This document shows, one piece after another, positions 17,604 through 26,200 of a stretch of DNA of 64,000 bases. The DNA is taken from assembly GCF_012979235.1 (NCBI RefSeq), contig NZ_JAATWC010000002.1, forward strand, positions 1 to 64,000, in the 5' to 3' direction. The notes under the pieces were generated by a model. It saw only the letters and a program-made list of their open reading frames with translations, was not told where the DNA came from and did no database searches. Source of the DNA: Dissulfurirhabdus thermomarina (GTDB lineage Bacteria > Desulfobacterota > Dissulfuribacteria > Dissulfuribacterales > Dissulfurirhabdaceae). The position numbers were made by a program, and so were the translations under genes. Positions within the stretch are counted from its first letter, which is position 1. Each line of letters opens with the position of its first letter.

Positions 17604-18385
17604 GGCTCTGGGTGCAGGGCCTCGAGGGGGAGGACCCGCTTCGGCCGGTAGGCCGAAAGGTCGAATGCACCCGCCATGTTACCGTCAATCTCCACTTCGC
17701 TCAAGCGGCACTCGATCCGCCGCCGGGTGTCCGTCGCCTGGATCCGGGTGGGGATCTCCACGCCGGGGGCGGGGGCCCGGTAATCCCCGTAGGTGACCAC
17801 GGCCCCGGCCCGGCGCCAGGCGAGGAGGCGTCCCGTGGCCGCCTCCAGCCGGAGCTCTCCGTTCTCGAGGGGGAGCCGGACCTCCCCGCCGGTCACCTCC
17901 AGCCGGGTGCCCGCCCGGGGCCGCGCCCGGGCGGGGTCCGCCAGCAGGGCCGGAAAGAGGTCGGCCAGGGGGCCGCCGCCCGGCGGGGCCGCCCCGGTCC
18001 GCCCCCGGTACAGCGTGCGCCGGGCGGGGACGTAGACGCGGGTTGCCGCGCCGTCCCGGACCATGTCGAAGACCACGCCGCCGAAGGGCCCGTGCACCTG
18101 GAGGCGCACCCGGGGCGTCTCTCCCCTCAGATCCGCGACGAGGAGCCCCCGGAGGGTGGAGGGGCGGCCCCGGGGCGGAGGCGAGACGGTGAGGGAGAAG
18201 GCGGCCGAGAAGGCGCGGAGCCGCCGCCGCCGTTTCTCCAGATCCCGGAGGACGTCCGCGGGGGTGCGGCCCTCCCAGACCGGGGCCGGTCCCGGGGGCG
18301 CGTGCGGCCGGTCCGGGCCGGGGGCGCAGGCCGCAAGGCCCGCCGCCAGGGCCGCGCCGAGGAGGAACCGGGCCGCGGTCTTCAT
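17600..18385 (-). CDS. Outer-membrane-type lipoprotein, DUF4292/LolB-like
   Basis: Encodes 261 aa with a lipoprotein signal (AALAAGLAAC, lipid-bearing Cys20). The remainder resembles the LolA/LolB beta-barrel family called DUF4292: LRAFSAAFSLTV, VRLQVHGPFGGVVFDMV, LEAATGRLLAW. Such proteins are thought to shuttle or receive lipids or lipoproteins at the outer membrane. It overlaps both neighbours by 4 nt. A lipid-handling protein in the middle of a metabolic operon hints that the product is attached to a lipid or exported. Confidence 0.8.
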   Translation of the reverse strand: MKTAARFLLGAALAAGLAACAPGPDRPHAPPGPAPVWEGRTPADVLRDLEKRRRRLRAFSAAFSLTVSPPPRGRPSTLRGLLVADLRGETPRVRLQVHGPFGGVVFDMVRDGAATRVYVPARRTLYRGRTGAAPPGGGPLADLFPALLADPARARPRAGTRLEVTGGEVRLPLENGELRLEAATGRLLAWRRAGAVVTYGDYRAPAPGVEIPTRIQATDTRRRIECRLSEVEIDGNMAGAFDLSAYRPKRVLPLEALHPEP

Positions 18386-19215
18386 CGGCCGAGCGCCTGC
18401 ACGCAGTCCCATGCCGTGGTGAACTCCAGGCGGTCGAGGAGGTAGTCCCACGCGCGCCGGGTGGAGCGGAGCCCGAAGCGGAGGACGAAACGCTTGACGA
18501 GGGGAAGGCGCGCCCGGGGGCGCTCCCGGACGAACTCCACCGGGTGGAAGTGGAAGACCGCGGGCGAACCCGCGCGGTTCATGGCCCGGGCCCGGGCCAC
18601 CACGGCGGCGAGCGGCCAGGTCCGAAGCCCCCAGCCCCCGCCGGCGGGGAGCGGCAGGCCCGGGAGGTCGAGGACCAGGGGGGGCAGTTCCACCAACCGG
18701 CCGCGGCCCTCCTCCACCTCGAGGACGTGGGCGGAGCGGGGGAAGGCCGGGTTCCCCACGATGGGCAGCGGGGCCCGGCTCGAGTCGTAACGGAAGCCCG
18801 CCCGGATGATCTCGTCCACGGCCCAGGGGGCCCGCTGGTTGAGGGACCACTGGGGGGCCCGGAATCCCCGGATCTCCTGGCCGGTGAGTTCCCCGAGCAG
18901 GGCCCGCCCCATGGCGAGGTCCCCGGCGAAGGCCGCGGGGGCCGTCTCGTAGACCAGGGTGTGGTCGTAGCCGTGGTAGGCCACCTCGTGCCCCTCGCGG
19001 GCGATGCGCCGGACGAGTTCCGGTTGGCGCTCGGCCGAGTAGCCCACCACGAAGAATGTGGCCCGGGTGCGGCGGCGCTGGAGGAGGTCGAGGAGGACGT
19101 CCGTGGCCTCGTCCAGGATGGAGGGGAACGCGTCCCACCGCTGCCGGGGCAGGTGGCGGTCCACCTCGCAGACGTGGAACCAGTCCTCCCAGTCGATGCT
19201 GAGGACGTTCTTCAT
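18382..19215 (-). CDS. Polysaccharide deacetylase, NodB homology with DUF3473-type C-terminus
   Basis: Encodes 277 aa with no signal peptide. NodB motifs are visible: SIDWEDWFHV (metal Asp residues 8 and 11), GHEVAYHGYDH (metal His pair) and RGFRAPQWS. The overall pattern and the HFHPVEF segment match the deacetylases found in XrtA/PEP-CTERM exopolysaccharide clusters. It would remove N-acetyl groups from amino sugars on a lipid-linked or free oligosaccharide in the cytoplasm. It overlaps the ATP-grasp and lipoprotein genes by 4 nt each. No exosortase or PEP-CTERM protein is in the window. Confidence 0.87.
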   Translation of the reverse strand: MKNVLSIDWEDWFHVCEVDRHLPRQRWDAFPSILDEATDVLLDLLQRRRTRATFFVVGYSAERQPELVRRIAREGHEVAYHGYDHTLVYETAPAAFAGDLAMGRALLGELTGQEIRGFRAPQWSLNQRAPWAVDEIIRAGFRYDSSRAPLPIVGNPAFPRSAHVLEVEEGRGRLVELPPLVLDLPGLPLPAGGGWGLRTWPLAAVVARARAMNRAGSPAVFHFHPVEFVRERPRARLPLVKRFVLRFGLRSTRRAWDYLLDRLEFTTAWDCVQALGR

Positions 19216-20453
19216 GGCCGAAGCTTACCACGGGGCGCCTCCCGGCGCTTGAGCACCGCCTTGAGCTGCGGGTCGTAGGGGAGGGCGGCCAGGGAGAGGA
19301 GGCGGGCGAAGAAGGGGGCCGGGTCCTCGGGGTCCAGGAGGTCGCACCGGGTGTCCGGATCCCGCAGCCGCCAAAAGTCCCGGGAGACACGCCCGCGGGC
19401 GGCCACCAGGTGAAGGAGGTCCCCCGGGACGAGGCAGCGGGCCTTGAGGCCCGGGCGCGGTGTGGGAGGCTTCGGGAGCGGGAGCCCCACCGCCCACCGG
19501 TAGAGGAGCACGGGGAAGTTCACGCCGGCCGCCACGGCCAGGGGGAGGGAGCCCCAGAAGCGGGGGTTCACCTCCAGGATCACCGGGCGCCCGTCCCGGG
19601 GATCCACCTTGAACTCCACCATGGCCACCCCGGTGAAGTCCAGCTCGGCCAGGAGCCGCTCGGCCGCGGCCTCGGCCGCCGGGTGCCGGAAGACCTCGCG
19701 GAGGGTGCTCGGCCCGCCGCCCGGGGGATACTCCCGGAGCCGGCGGTGGGTGAACCGGGCGTGCGTTCGCCCCCCGGGGCCCATGAGCAGGGAGACCCCG
19801 AGGGGGTCCCCGCCGGGGGGGATCCACTCCTGGGCCACGTAGGTCCGCCCCGTCGGCTCGATCCGCTCGAAGGCGCGGCCGAGGTCTTCCTCGGAGCGGC
19901 AGTAGTAGAGACCCCGGCCGCCTTCGCCGTACTCGGGCTTGAGGACCAGGGGGAGGCCGGGGTCGTCGAGGAGGCTCCAGTCCCTCGTCCCCCGGGGGAG
20001 GAGCCGGGTCCGCGGGACGGGAAGCCCCGCCCGCCGGGCGGCCTCCGCCGCGTGCCACTTGCTGGCCGCCCGGCGAAGCACGGGGTCCGGGGCGAAGGGG
20101 AAGCGGACGTGGGGGAGGAACCGGTCGCGGTTTACGCTCACCAGGAGCAGGGTCTGGAGCTCCATGGGGATGAGGACGTCGAAGTCGCCCCGGCGGACCG
20201 CGCGCTCCAGGGCGGCGAGGAAGCGGCGCGGCCGGGTGCGCGGCGAGGGGTAGACCACCCGGCGGTGGGCATGGCGCGAGAAGAAGGCGGCGGCGAGCCG
20301 GCTGGTCTCGCCCACGGTCACGTGGAGACCGGCGCGGCCGAGGGCCCGGACCGCGGCCACGGTCTTGGTCCAGTGGCCGTCGGTGACCAGGACCCGCCCC
20401 GTGAGGAGGAGGGGCCGGCGGGCCTTCGGGGTGTTCGGGGTCGGCTCGGGCAT
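19212..20453 (-). CDS. ATP-grasp carboxylate-amine ligase-like protein
   Basis: Encodes 413 aa. N-terminal domain with VLVTDGHWTKTVAAVRALGR. The ATP-grasp core contains LPLVLKPEYGEGGRG (ATP-binding loop), VAQEWIPPG, VAMVEFKVD and VILEVNPRFWGSLPLA with the metal-binding Glu and Asn. The family joins a carboxylate to an amine, thiol or hydroxyl using ATP and is frequent in surface-glycan and amino-acid-conjugate clusters. Substrates unknown. ATG 20453 is used, 26 nt after the acyltransferase gene; the stop overlaps the deacetylase start. Confidence 0.87.
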   Translation of the reverse strand: MPEPTPNTPKARRPLLLTGRVLVTDGHWTKTVAAVRALGRAGLHVTVGETSRLAAAFFSRHAHRRVVYPSPRTRPRRFLAALERAVRRGDFDVLIPMELQTLLLVSVNRDRFLPHVRFPFAPDPVLRRAASKWHAAEAARRAGLPVPRTRLLPRGTRDWSLLDDPGLPLVLKPEYGEGGRGLYYCRSEEDLGRAFERIEPTGRTYVAQEWIPPGGDPLGVSLLMGPGGRTHARFTHRRLREYPPGGGPSTLREVFRHPAAEAAAERLLAELDFTGVAMVEFKVDPRDGRPVILEVNPRFWGSLPLAVAAGVNFPVLLYRWAVGLPLPKPPTPRPGLKARCLVPGDLLHLVAARGRVSRDFWRLRDPDTRCDLLDPEDPAPFFARLLSLAALPYDPQLKAVLKRREAPRGKLRP

Positions 20454-20479
20454 CCCGCCACTATACCCGGGCGCGGGCC

Positions 20480-21394
20480 TCAGGCCGACAGGCGCCGGGC
20501 GGCGGCCTCGAGGGCGTCGCTTCCGGCCGTTCCCAGGACCTCCACCCGGCGGTCGATCCACCGGACCATGCGGGCGAGGGTGTCGGTGGGGTCCAGGCAG
20601 ACCAGGAGTCGCGCCCCCGCCGAGATGACGGCCCGGACCGTCCGGTCCCAGCGGACGGGCTGCCAGAGCTGGTCGGCCAGGGCGCGGCGGACGGCGCGCG
20701 TCCCGGTGAGGGGGGTCGGGTCGTGGCCAGCGAAGAGGGGGACGTCGGGCGGGCGGGCCGGGACGCCCTCCAGGTGCGCCAGGAAGGCGGCTCCCGCCGG
20801 TTCGAGATCGGGGGTGTGGTAGGCCCGCTGGAAGGGGAGCCGCTGCACCCGGAGGGCCCCGGCGGCGAGGACGGCGGCCTCGAAGGCCCCGGCGGCCCGG
20901 GCCGGGAGGCTCACGATCACCTGGCGGGCGTTGTTCACCAGGGAGATCCAGCCGCCGCCGGCCGCGGCCAGGGCGGCCTCGGCCTCGGCCTCGGTGAGCC
21001 CCACCACGGCCACCATGGCGAAGGGCTCCGGGGTGGGGCGGCGGGCCATGAGATCGTGGGCGGTGCGGACGAGGGCCAGGCCCTCCGGGGGGGGGAAGGC
21101 CCCGGCGGCCACCGCCGCGGCGTAGAGGCCGGAGCTGTAGCCCGCGGTGACGGACGGCCGGGCCCCCAGTCGGCGGAGGTGGTCTCCCAGGACGTGGCTC
21201 AGGGTGTAGACCCCGCACTGGGCCGCGAGGTCGTCCATGGGGGCGGCCTGGTGGAAGGCCGCGTACGGGGGCGCCGAGCGGCCCGCGAGGGCCGTGTAGG
21301 CCTCGGCGATCTCCGGGTGGGCGGGATAGAGGCGCTCCGGCGGCGTCTCCGGGACGGCGCCCTGTCCGGGGTAGAGGAAGGCGACGGGTTCCAT
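20480..21394 (-). CDS. FabD-like acyltransferase with atypical active site
   Basis: Encodes 304 aa of the acyl-carrier-protein S-malonyltransferase fold. PGQG is at residues 9-12, the nucleophile elbow is GYSSG (Ser87) instead of the usual GHSxG, a catalytic His193 lies in AYHTP, and VNNARQVIVS is in the expected place. Around residue 112 the Arg that holds the malonyl carboxylate in FabD appears replaced (TAHDLM), so the acyl group may not be malonyl. It is the first gene of the seven-gene operon. A repeat element ends 20 bp upstream and no ribosome binding site is evident. Confidence 0.8.
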   Translation of the reverse strand: MEPVAFLYPGQGAVPETPPERLYPAHPEIAEAYTALAGRSAPPYAAFHQAAPMDDLAAQCGVYTLSHVLGDHLRRLGARPSVTAGYSSGLYAAAVAAGAFPPPEGLALVRTAHDLMARRPTPEPFAMVAVVGLTEAEAEAALAAAGGGWISLVNNARQVIVSLPARAAGAFEAAVLAAGALRVQRLPFQRAYHTPDLEPAGAAFLAHLEGVPARPPDVPLFAGHDPTPLTGTRAVRRALADQLWQPVRWDRTVRAVISAGARLLVCLDPTDTLARMVRWIDRRVEVLGTAGSDALEAAARRLSA

Positions 21395-21413
21395 GTGGCG
21401 TATTTATTCAGAT

Positions 21414-21565
21414 GATGGACTCGTAACAAGCCCTCCGAGTGGAGGCTCGGCAAAGATCGCCACGTGCGAGGCGCGGGATGGCGAGGAATGAGGCCTGCTT
21501 GGGTACGCCGCCATGACGAGCGCATCCGAAGAGCGCCGCAGCCCGCGACTTTTTGCGGCGCCATC
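21414..21565 (+). repeat. Repeat family 1, copy D
   Basis: Begins GATGGACTCGTAACAAGCC, has GGCTCGGCAAAGATCGCC and GAGGAATGAGG in the middle, and ends GCGACTTTTTGCGGCGCCATC. The ends are imperfect inverted repeats. It lies 20 bp from the start codon of the acyltransferase gene. The rest of the 21395-21637 gap shows no gene. Confidence 0.87.
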
Positions 21566-21637
21566 AAAATGTAGCCGGCGGCCCTGCGACAGGATGCAAG
21601 AGGACGGGGCGGAATGCAAGGGGGCGGGCGGGGCGCC

Positions 21638-22183
21638 TCACCCGCCCCGGCGGTCGAGGAGTTCGCGGACCCGGCGGACGGCCTCGAGGAAGGCCGCCTC
21701 CCGGCGGCGGGCCTCGACCCGGAGGAGCCGGACGTCGGGGCGTCGCTTCACCGCCGCGATGAGGCCGCCGCCCTTCGCCGCCACCGTGGCCACCACCACC
21801 CGGGGGCCGCCGAGGAGATCTTCCACCAGCCGGGCGAAGGCGGGGGAGAGACATTCCATCCGCCCGATCTCGTCCAGGAAGACCAGCGGGGCGGCGCCCT
21901 CCGCCAGCCGGAGGCGGGCCAGGAAGGCCTCGAAGCCGGAGAGATCCACCCCGTAGCGGCCGACCCTGGGCGGGCCCTTGAACTTCCGGTGGGCGAGCAT
22001 CCCCTCCGAGCCGTCGAGCCCCACCAGGCGGAAGCCCTGCCGGGCGCCCTGCTTCCGGACCTCCTCGGTGTAGAAGCCCGCGGGGCGGTAGGGGAGGAAG
22101 ACCTCGGCCAGCCGCCGGACGAGGGTGGTCTTCCCGCTGCCGGGAAGGCCCGTGACGAGGAGGTGGCGGGGAGGCGGCGTCAC
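21638..22183 (-). CDS. THEP1-type nucleoside-triphosphatase
   Basis: Encodes 181 aa. Walker A is VTGLPGSGKTTL (near residue 9), Walker B is PLVFLDEIGRME, and GFYTEEVRKQGARQGF is typical of the THEP1/cancer-related NTPase family. These small enzymes hydrolyse nucleoside triphosphates; their cellular role is unclear. The start is GTG 22183, which overlaps the stop of the hydrolase gene (GTGA). Length is normal. Confidence 0.88.
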   Translation of the reverse strand: MTPPPRHLLVTGLPGSGKTTLVRRLAEVFLPYRPAGFYTEEVRKQGARQGFRLVGLDGSEGMLAHRKFKGPPRVGRYGVDLSGFEAFLARLRLAEGAAPLVFLDEIGRMECLSPAFARLVEDLLGGPRVVVATVAAKGGGLIAAVKRRPDVRLLRVEARRREAAFLEAVRRVRELLDRRGG

Positions 22184-23076
22184 CGGGGCCCCCTGCCGGC
22201 GGCGGCCGCGAGGTCCGCCAGGATCTCGTCCATGTGCCGGACGGCGAGGGAGAAGTGGCCTTCCCCGGGGAAGAGGCGGGCCCGGCAGCCCGGGATGGCC
22301 GCGGCCAGGTGGCGGCCCATGGCGGGTGGCACCGTCCGGTCCGCCCCGCCGTGCCAGACCAGCGCCGGGACGCGGATCTTTCCGGGGTCGAGGCCCCAGG
22401 GGCGGGCGTAGATCGCGAGGTCCGAGGCGAGGCCCGCCGCCCCGGGGCGGACGGCCTCCCGGAAGGAGGCGAGGAGGATCCCGGCGGCGGGCGTTCCGCG
22501 CAGGACGGCCCGGTCCGGCGGCGGAAGCGCCGCCGCCATGAGGGCGAAGGCCGCCCGTTCGAAGCGCTTCGTCACCGCCACCACGGGGACCGCGAGCGCC
22601 GCCGTGAGCCCCGGGGCCCGTCGGGCCGCGGCGAAACCGAGGCGCTGGTGGCGGCGCATGGCCCGGGCGAGCTCCGGCAGGTGCGCGGGGCCGAGGGGGG
22701 AGAGCAGACCGGCAGCACGCACGCGGCCGGGGAGGGCGGCTGCGACCGCCGCGGCGTAGGGACCGCCGCCCGAGAGGCCGAGGACGGCGAACCGGGAAAG
22801 GCCCAGGGCGTCGGCGCACCGGGCCACGTCTTCGGCCCAGTCGTGGAGGGTGCGGCCGGGCTGCGGATCCGAGGCCCCGTATCCCGGCCGGTCGAGGGCC
22901 ACCAGGCGGATCCCGGCCCGGGCGGCCGCCTCGTGGGCGAGGCGGGCCTCGATCCGAGACCCCGGAAAGCCGTGGAAGTAGAAGACCGGCCGGCCGGCGG
23001 GGTCGCCGTATTCCGCGGCCCCGATCCGGCGTCCGTCCGGGAGGGGGATGCAGCGGCAGCGGTGGGCGGCGTCCAT
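22180..23076 (-). CDS. Alpha/beta hydrolase
   Basis: Encodes 298 aa from ATG 23076, preceded by AGGAG at good spacing; an ATG 21 nt further upstream is less likely. Oxyanion loop HGFPGSR, nucleophile elbow GLSGGG (Ser), acidic residue in GGADRTVP and catalytic His in GEGHFSLAV are all present. Physiological substrate unknown; esterase, lipase or C-C hydrolase are all possible. It is co-transcribed with the NTPase gene. Confidence 0.9.
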   Translation of the reverse strand: MDAAHRCRCIPLPDGRRIGAAEYGDPAGRPVFYFHGFPGSRIEARLAHEAAARAGIRLVALDRPGYGASDPQPGRTLHDWAEDVARCADALGLSRFAVLGLSGGGPYAAAVAAALPGRVRAAGLLSPLGPAHLPELARAMRRHQRLGFAAARRAPGLTAALAVPVVAVTKRFERAAFALMAAALPPPDRAVLRGTPAAGILLASFREAVRPGAAGLASDLAIYARPWGLDPGKIRVPALVWHGGADRTVPPAMGRHLAAAIPGCRARLFPGEGHFSLAVRHMDEILADLAAAAGRGPR

Positions 23077-23124
23077 GCAGGGGCTCCTGGCGGGCAAGGT
23101 CCGGTCGCGTTCCCGGCCACGGAC

Positions 23125-23153
23125 ATATTAGCCCCGGAGCCGCCGGGTTTCAG
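23125..23153 (-). promoter_or_regulatory. Putative sigma70 promoter for hydrolase-NTPase
   Basis: On the minus strand, CTGAAA (23153-23148), 17 nt, TAATAT (23130-23125). The -10 box matches the consensus at 5 of 6 positions. It lies 49-77 nt before the ATG. Confidence 0.45.
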
Positions 23154-23170
23154 CCGTCCCGGAACGAAGA

Positions 23171-23200
23171 CGGGGCGGCGGAGTCGCCTCCGCCGCCCCG
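23171..23200 (-). terminator. Terminator hairpin after pilY1
   Basis: A perfect 13-bp GC stem (23171-23183 with 23188-23200) with a TCGC loop lies 24 nt after the pilY1 stop. The downstream minus-strand tract (TCTTCGTT) is only moderately T-rich. Confidence 0.7.
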
Positions 23201-23223
23201 GGGACGGGCACGATGCCGTTTGC

Positions 23224-26200
23224 CTATTCGTCGGTGATCTCCCGCCAGTTGACCCGGCTCGATTTCTGGTCTTCCAGCGGGGTGTTCGGCATGTCGATCT
23301 CCAGGATCACGCCCCTGTCAGTCTGGACGAAGGCCTTGTCGCCCCGGCTGTTGAGACTCGGCGGCGTGGGAAGCCCCTTGCGCTTCAGGCGTTCTATGAC
23401 GTTCCTGTTGATGTCCACATAGAGGGGCCCGAAGATGGGTTTATACCAGGGGGTCCCGGTTTGATAGTAGAGGCCGTAGATGTAGTTGTCGCCCAGAGTG
23501 ACGCAGGGGTCCATGGTCGGCTGATAGGTTGTGTAGAGGAGGGCTCCCCGCAACAGGGCGGCTTGATTGAGGCTGCGCTCCCCGGGCTCGGTGAGCAGCC
23601 GGTACCAGCCGTCACGGTAGCCCGTCACGTAGCCGGCGAGGCCGGCGAAGGTGTCCACCTTCAGGGTGCTGTTGGATGGGAGGTCGGGCAGGCAATCGGT
23701 GGTGCCGTCCTTGCACGAGAGGTCGCTCAGCCAGGCGGAGGAATTGGATTCCACCAGGATCTGGTCGGTCCGGACGAGGCCTCGCTGGCCGAAGGCGGCG
23801 CCCGGCGTTCCGTTGAGGGAGACGGTCTCCCACGTGAGGTGGGTACCGCCCGCCGGGGTGGTCGGCTCCATGACCCCGTAGAAGGCCTGGGTACTGGTGT
23901 CGAACTTGTCGAGCACCGGGTCGAAGTAGCGGCCGGTCCCGAAGTAGACCCAGAACCTCCGGCCGTCCGTGGCCACAGTGGGCGCCGCGGTGATGGGCGC
24001 CCCGGCATCCAGGAGCGGGACGGGGTTGGGCATGGGCGACAAGAGCCCGGCCCACTCGTAGGGCTTGGTGAGCCGCTGCTGGCCGGTGGTGGCGTTCACG
24101 TCCCGCGTCACCAGGCGATAGAGCTTCCCGCCCCAGGATCCGAAGTCGCCGGAAACGGTACCGAAGTAGACCGCGTCCGCCTTGTAGTCAGGGCGGAGCT
24201 CCAGGTCGATGGTGATGGGATCCGACACGAAGGAGGCGTTGTCCGGGAGTTCGAAACGACCGGCCTCGTCCATGAAGGAAGGCGGGGCGTCGGGTACCCG
24301 GAAGGCCCCCTGCGGCGTGGCGGTGAGACGGTCGAGGGGGAAGACCGCGAGCCTGCCCCGCTGGGTGCTGGTGCCGTTGACCGCGGTGGGGCCGCTTCCA
24401 AGGACCAGGTACCAGTGGGTCTCGTTGCCGTCCTTCATCGGGATCATGGTCGGAATGACGGTGGAGTAGCCTAGGTCGGTCTCGTTGCCGCCTATCGTTC
24501 GGGTCATCTCGCCGAGGAGGACCGGCGGCTTTTCGGGGTTCGTGATGTCAAGGACGAAGTAGGAAGAGATGGATTCCCTGTTATCGGCCGGATAGTCGGG
24601 TGTCCCGTCCTGGTCGAGGTCGAGTTCGCCGTAGCGGATCTTGCCGCCGCCGAAGCGGAGGCCGCCGACGAGGATGGTGCCCCAACCGTAGGGATGATCG
24701 GCGTCTTCCGGGAAGATCCGGACGTCGAAGATGCGGGGCCGGAGGTCCACGTAGAACTTGTGCCGGTAATCGGGTTGCGTCAGGCACTTCAAGTGGGGCA
24801 GGAGGTTGGTGGGCACGTAGGCCCAGAGCTCCGCCCCCAGCTCGAAGCTGCTGTTTTCGCACTTGCCCGCCGGGTTGATGTGCTGGCAGTACTTCCCCTC
24901 GGCGGGGTTGTAGAAACCGCCGTTCACCGCGTGGAGCATGCCGTCGTTGCCGCCGAAGTAGATGACGTAGCGGCGGTTCCGGTACTGGCGGGCGAAGACG
25001 GCGTAGGTCCGGTCGTTGTAGAGGAGGTGGTAGTTCTCCGCAGGGCGGCTCACCACCATGGGAGAGGAGTGGACGACGTCGCCGAGGCGCCAGGGGACTT
25101 CGCTTTCCAGCGAGCCGTCCTTGTCGGCGTCCACCCAGGCCATGCGGGAGCGCATCCCGGGGAGACCCTCCTCGCCCCGGACCCAGCTGATGATGTCATT
25201 CACTTCGTCCAGCGTGGCCGCAGCGAAGTCGAGGTTCACCGGGCCCCGATTGGCGGCGAAGCAGGACGGCGGGAGATCCACGTTCCACTTGTTGGTGGGA
25301 TAACGTTTCTCGAAGGCGATGACCTCGTTACAGGCGCCGCCCCGGTCCACCACGCCGTCGTTGTCCATGTCGATCCAGGTGAAGATGTAGCGTTCCCTGG
25401 AGTTGTGGTCGTAGAGCGGCCGGTTGAGGTCGACGTTCCCCGGGGGGAGGTTGTTCAGCCAGTCGGCGGCGGACCAGAGATAGTGCACCTCGTCGAGGCC
25501 CTTGCTCTTGCCGCGGCAGGTTCCGTTGGCGGCGATGGTGCCGTTCACGCAGACCCGGGTGTCCTCCTTGGCGGTGTCGTAGTAGTAGATGATGCGATCG
25601 TCCACCGGGTCGAGCTGCTGGTTCTGGTTGGTGTCTTCGTAGATCTGGCCCCGCTTGTCGAGAAGCAGCGCCCGCACGTCCCCCACCCACTTCACCTGGT
25701 GGAAGGTGGTGCCGACGACACCCTGGCGACGGGGGTAGAAGATGGCCTGGTAGATGGTGCCTTCACCGCCCCGGGAGGCGGCCACCACCGACGAAGACGT
25801 TCCGGAGGAGGCCTGCTGGAGGATCTTGGTGAGGGCCCCCAGGATGGCCGCCGCCATCTGGTTGCCGTCCTGGGCCTCGAAGTAGTTGTCCGGGACGCCG
25901 TCGCCGTCCTTGTCCCACTCGGCGCAGCCGGTGGGATGCGGGAGGGGGCCGGAGCAGGCCGAAAGGCCGTTCCCGTAAGGCTGACCGTCGCCGTCCAGGT
26001 CTTCGAAGCCGCCGGCCCGCGCGGCCCGCTTCATGGCGTCCTTGGCGGTGGCCGAGTCATCGAAGCAAAAGACCGTGTAGAGATCGATGGTCTGGTTGCC
26101 GGGGAGGGTGGCCTCGGGCCGCAGGTCTTCCCGGTGGATCTTGAAGGCGATGTCGTCGAAGAGGTCCGCTCCGCTGTCGCCCTGGAAGGTGGCGTCCACG

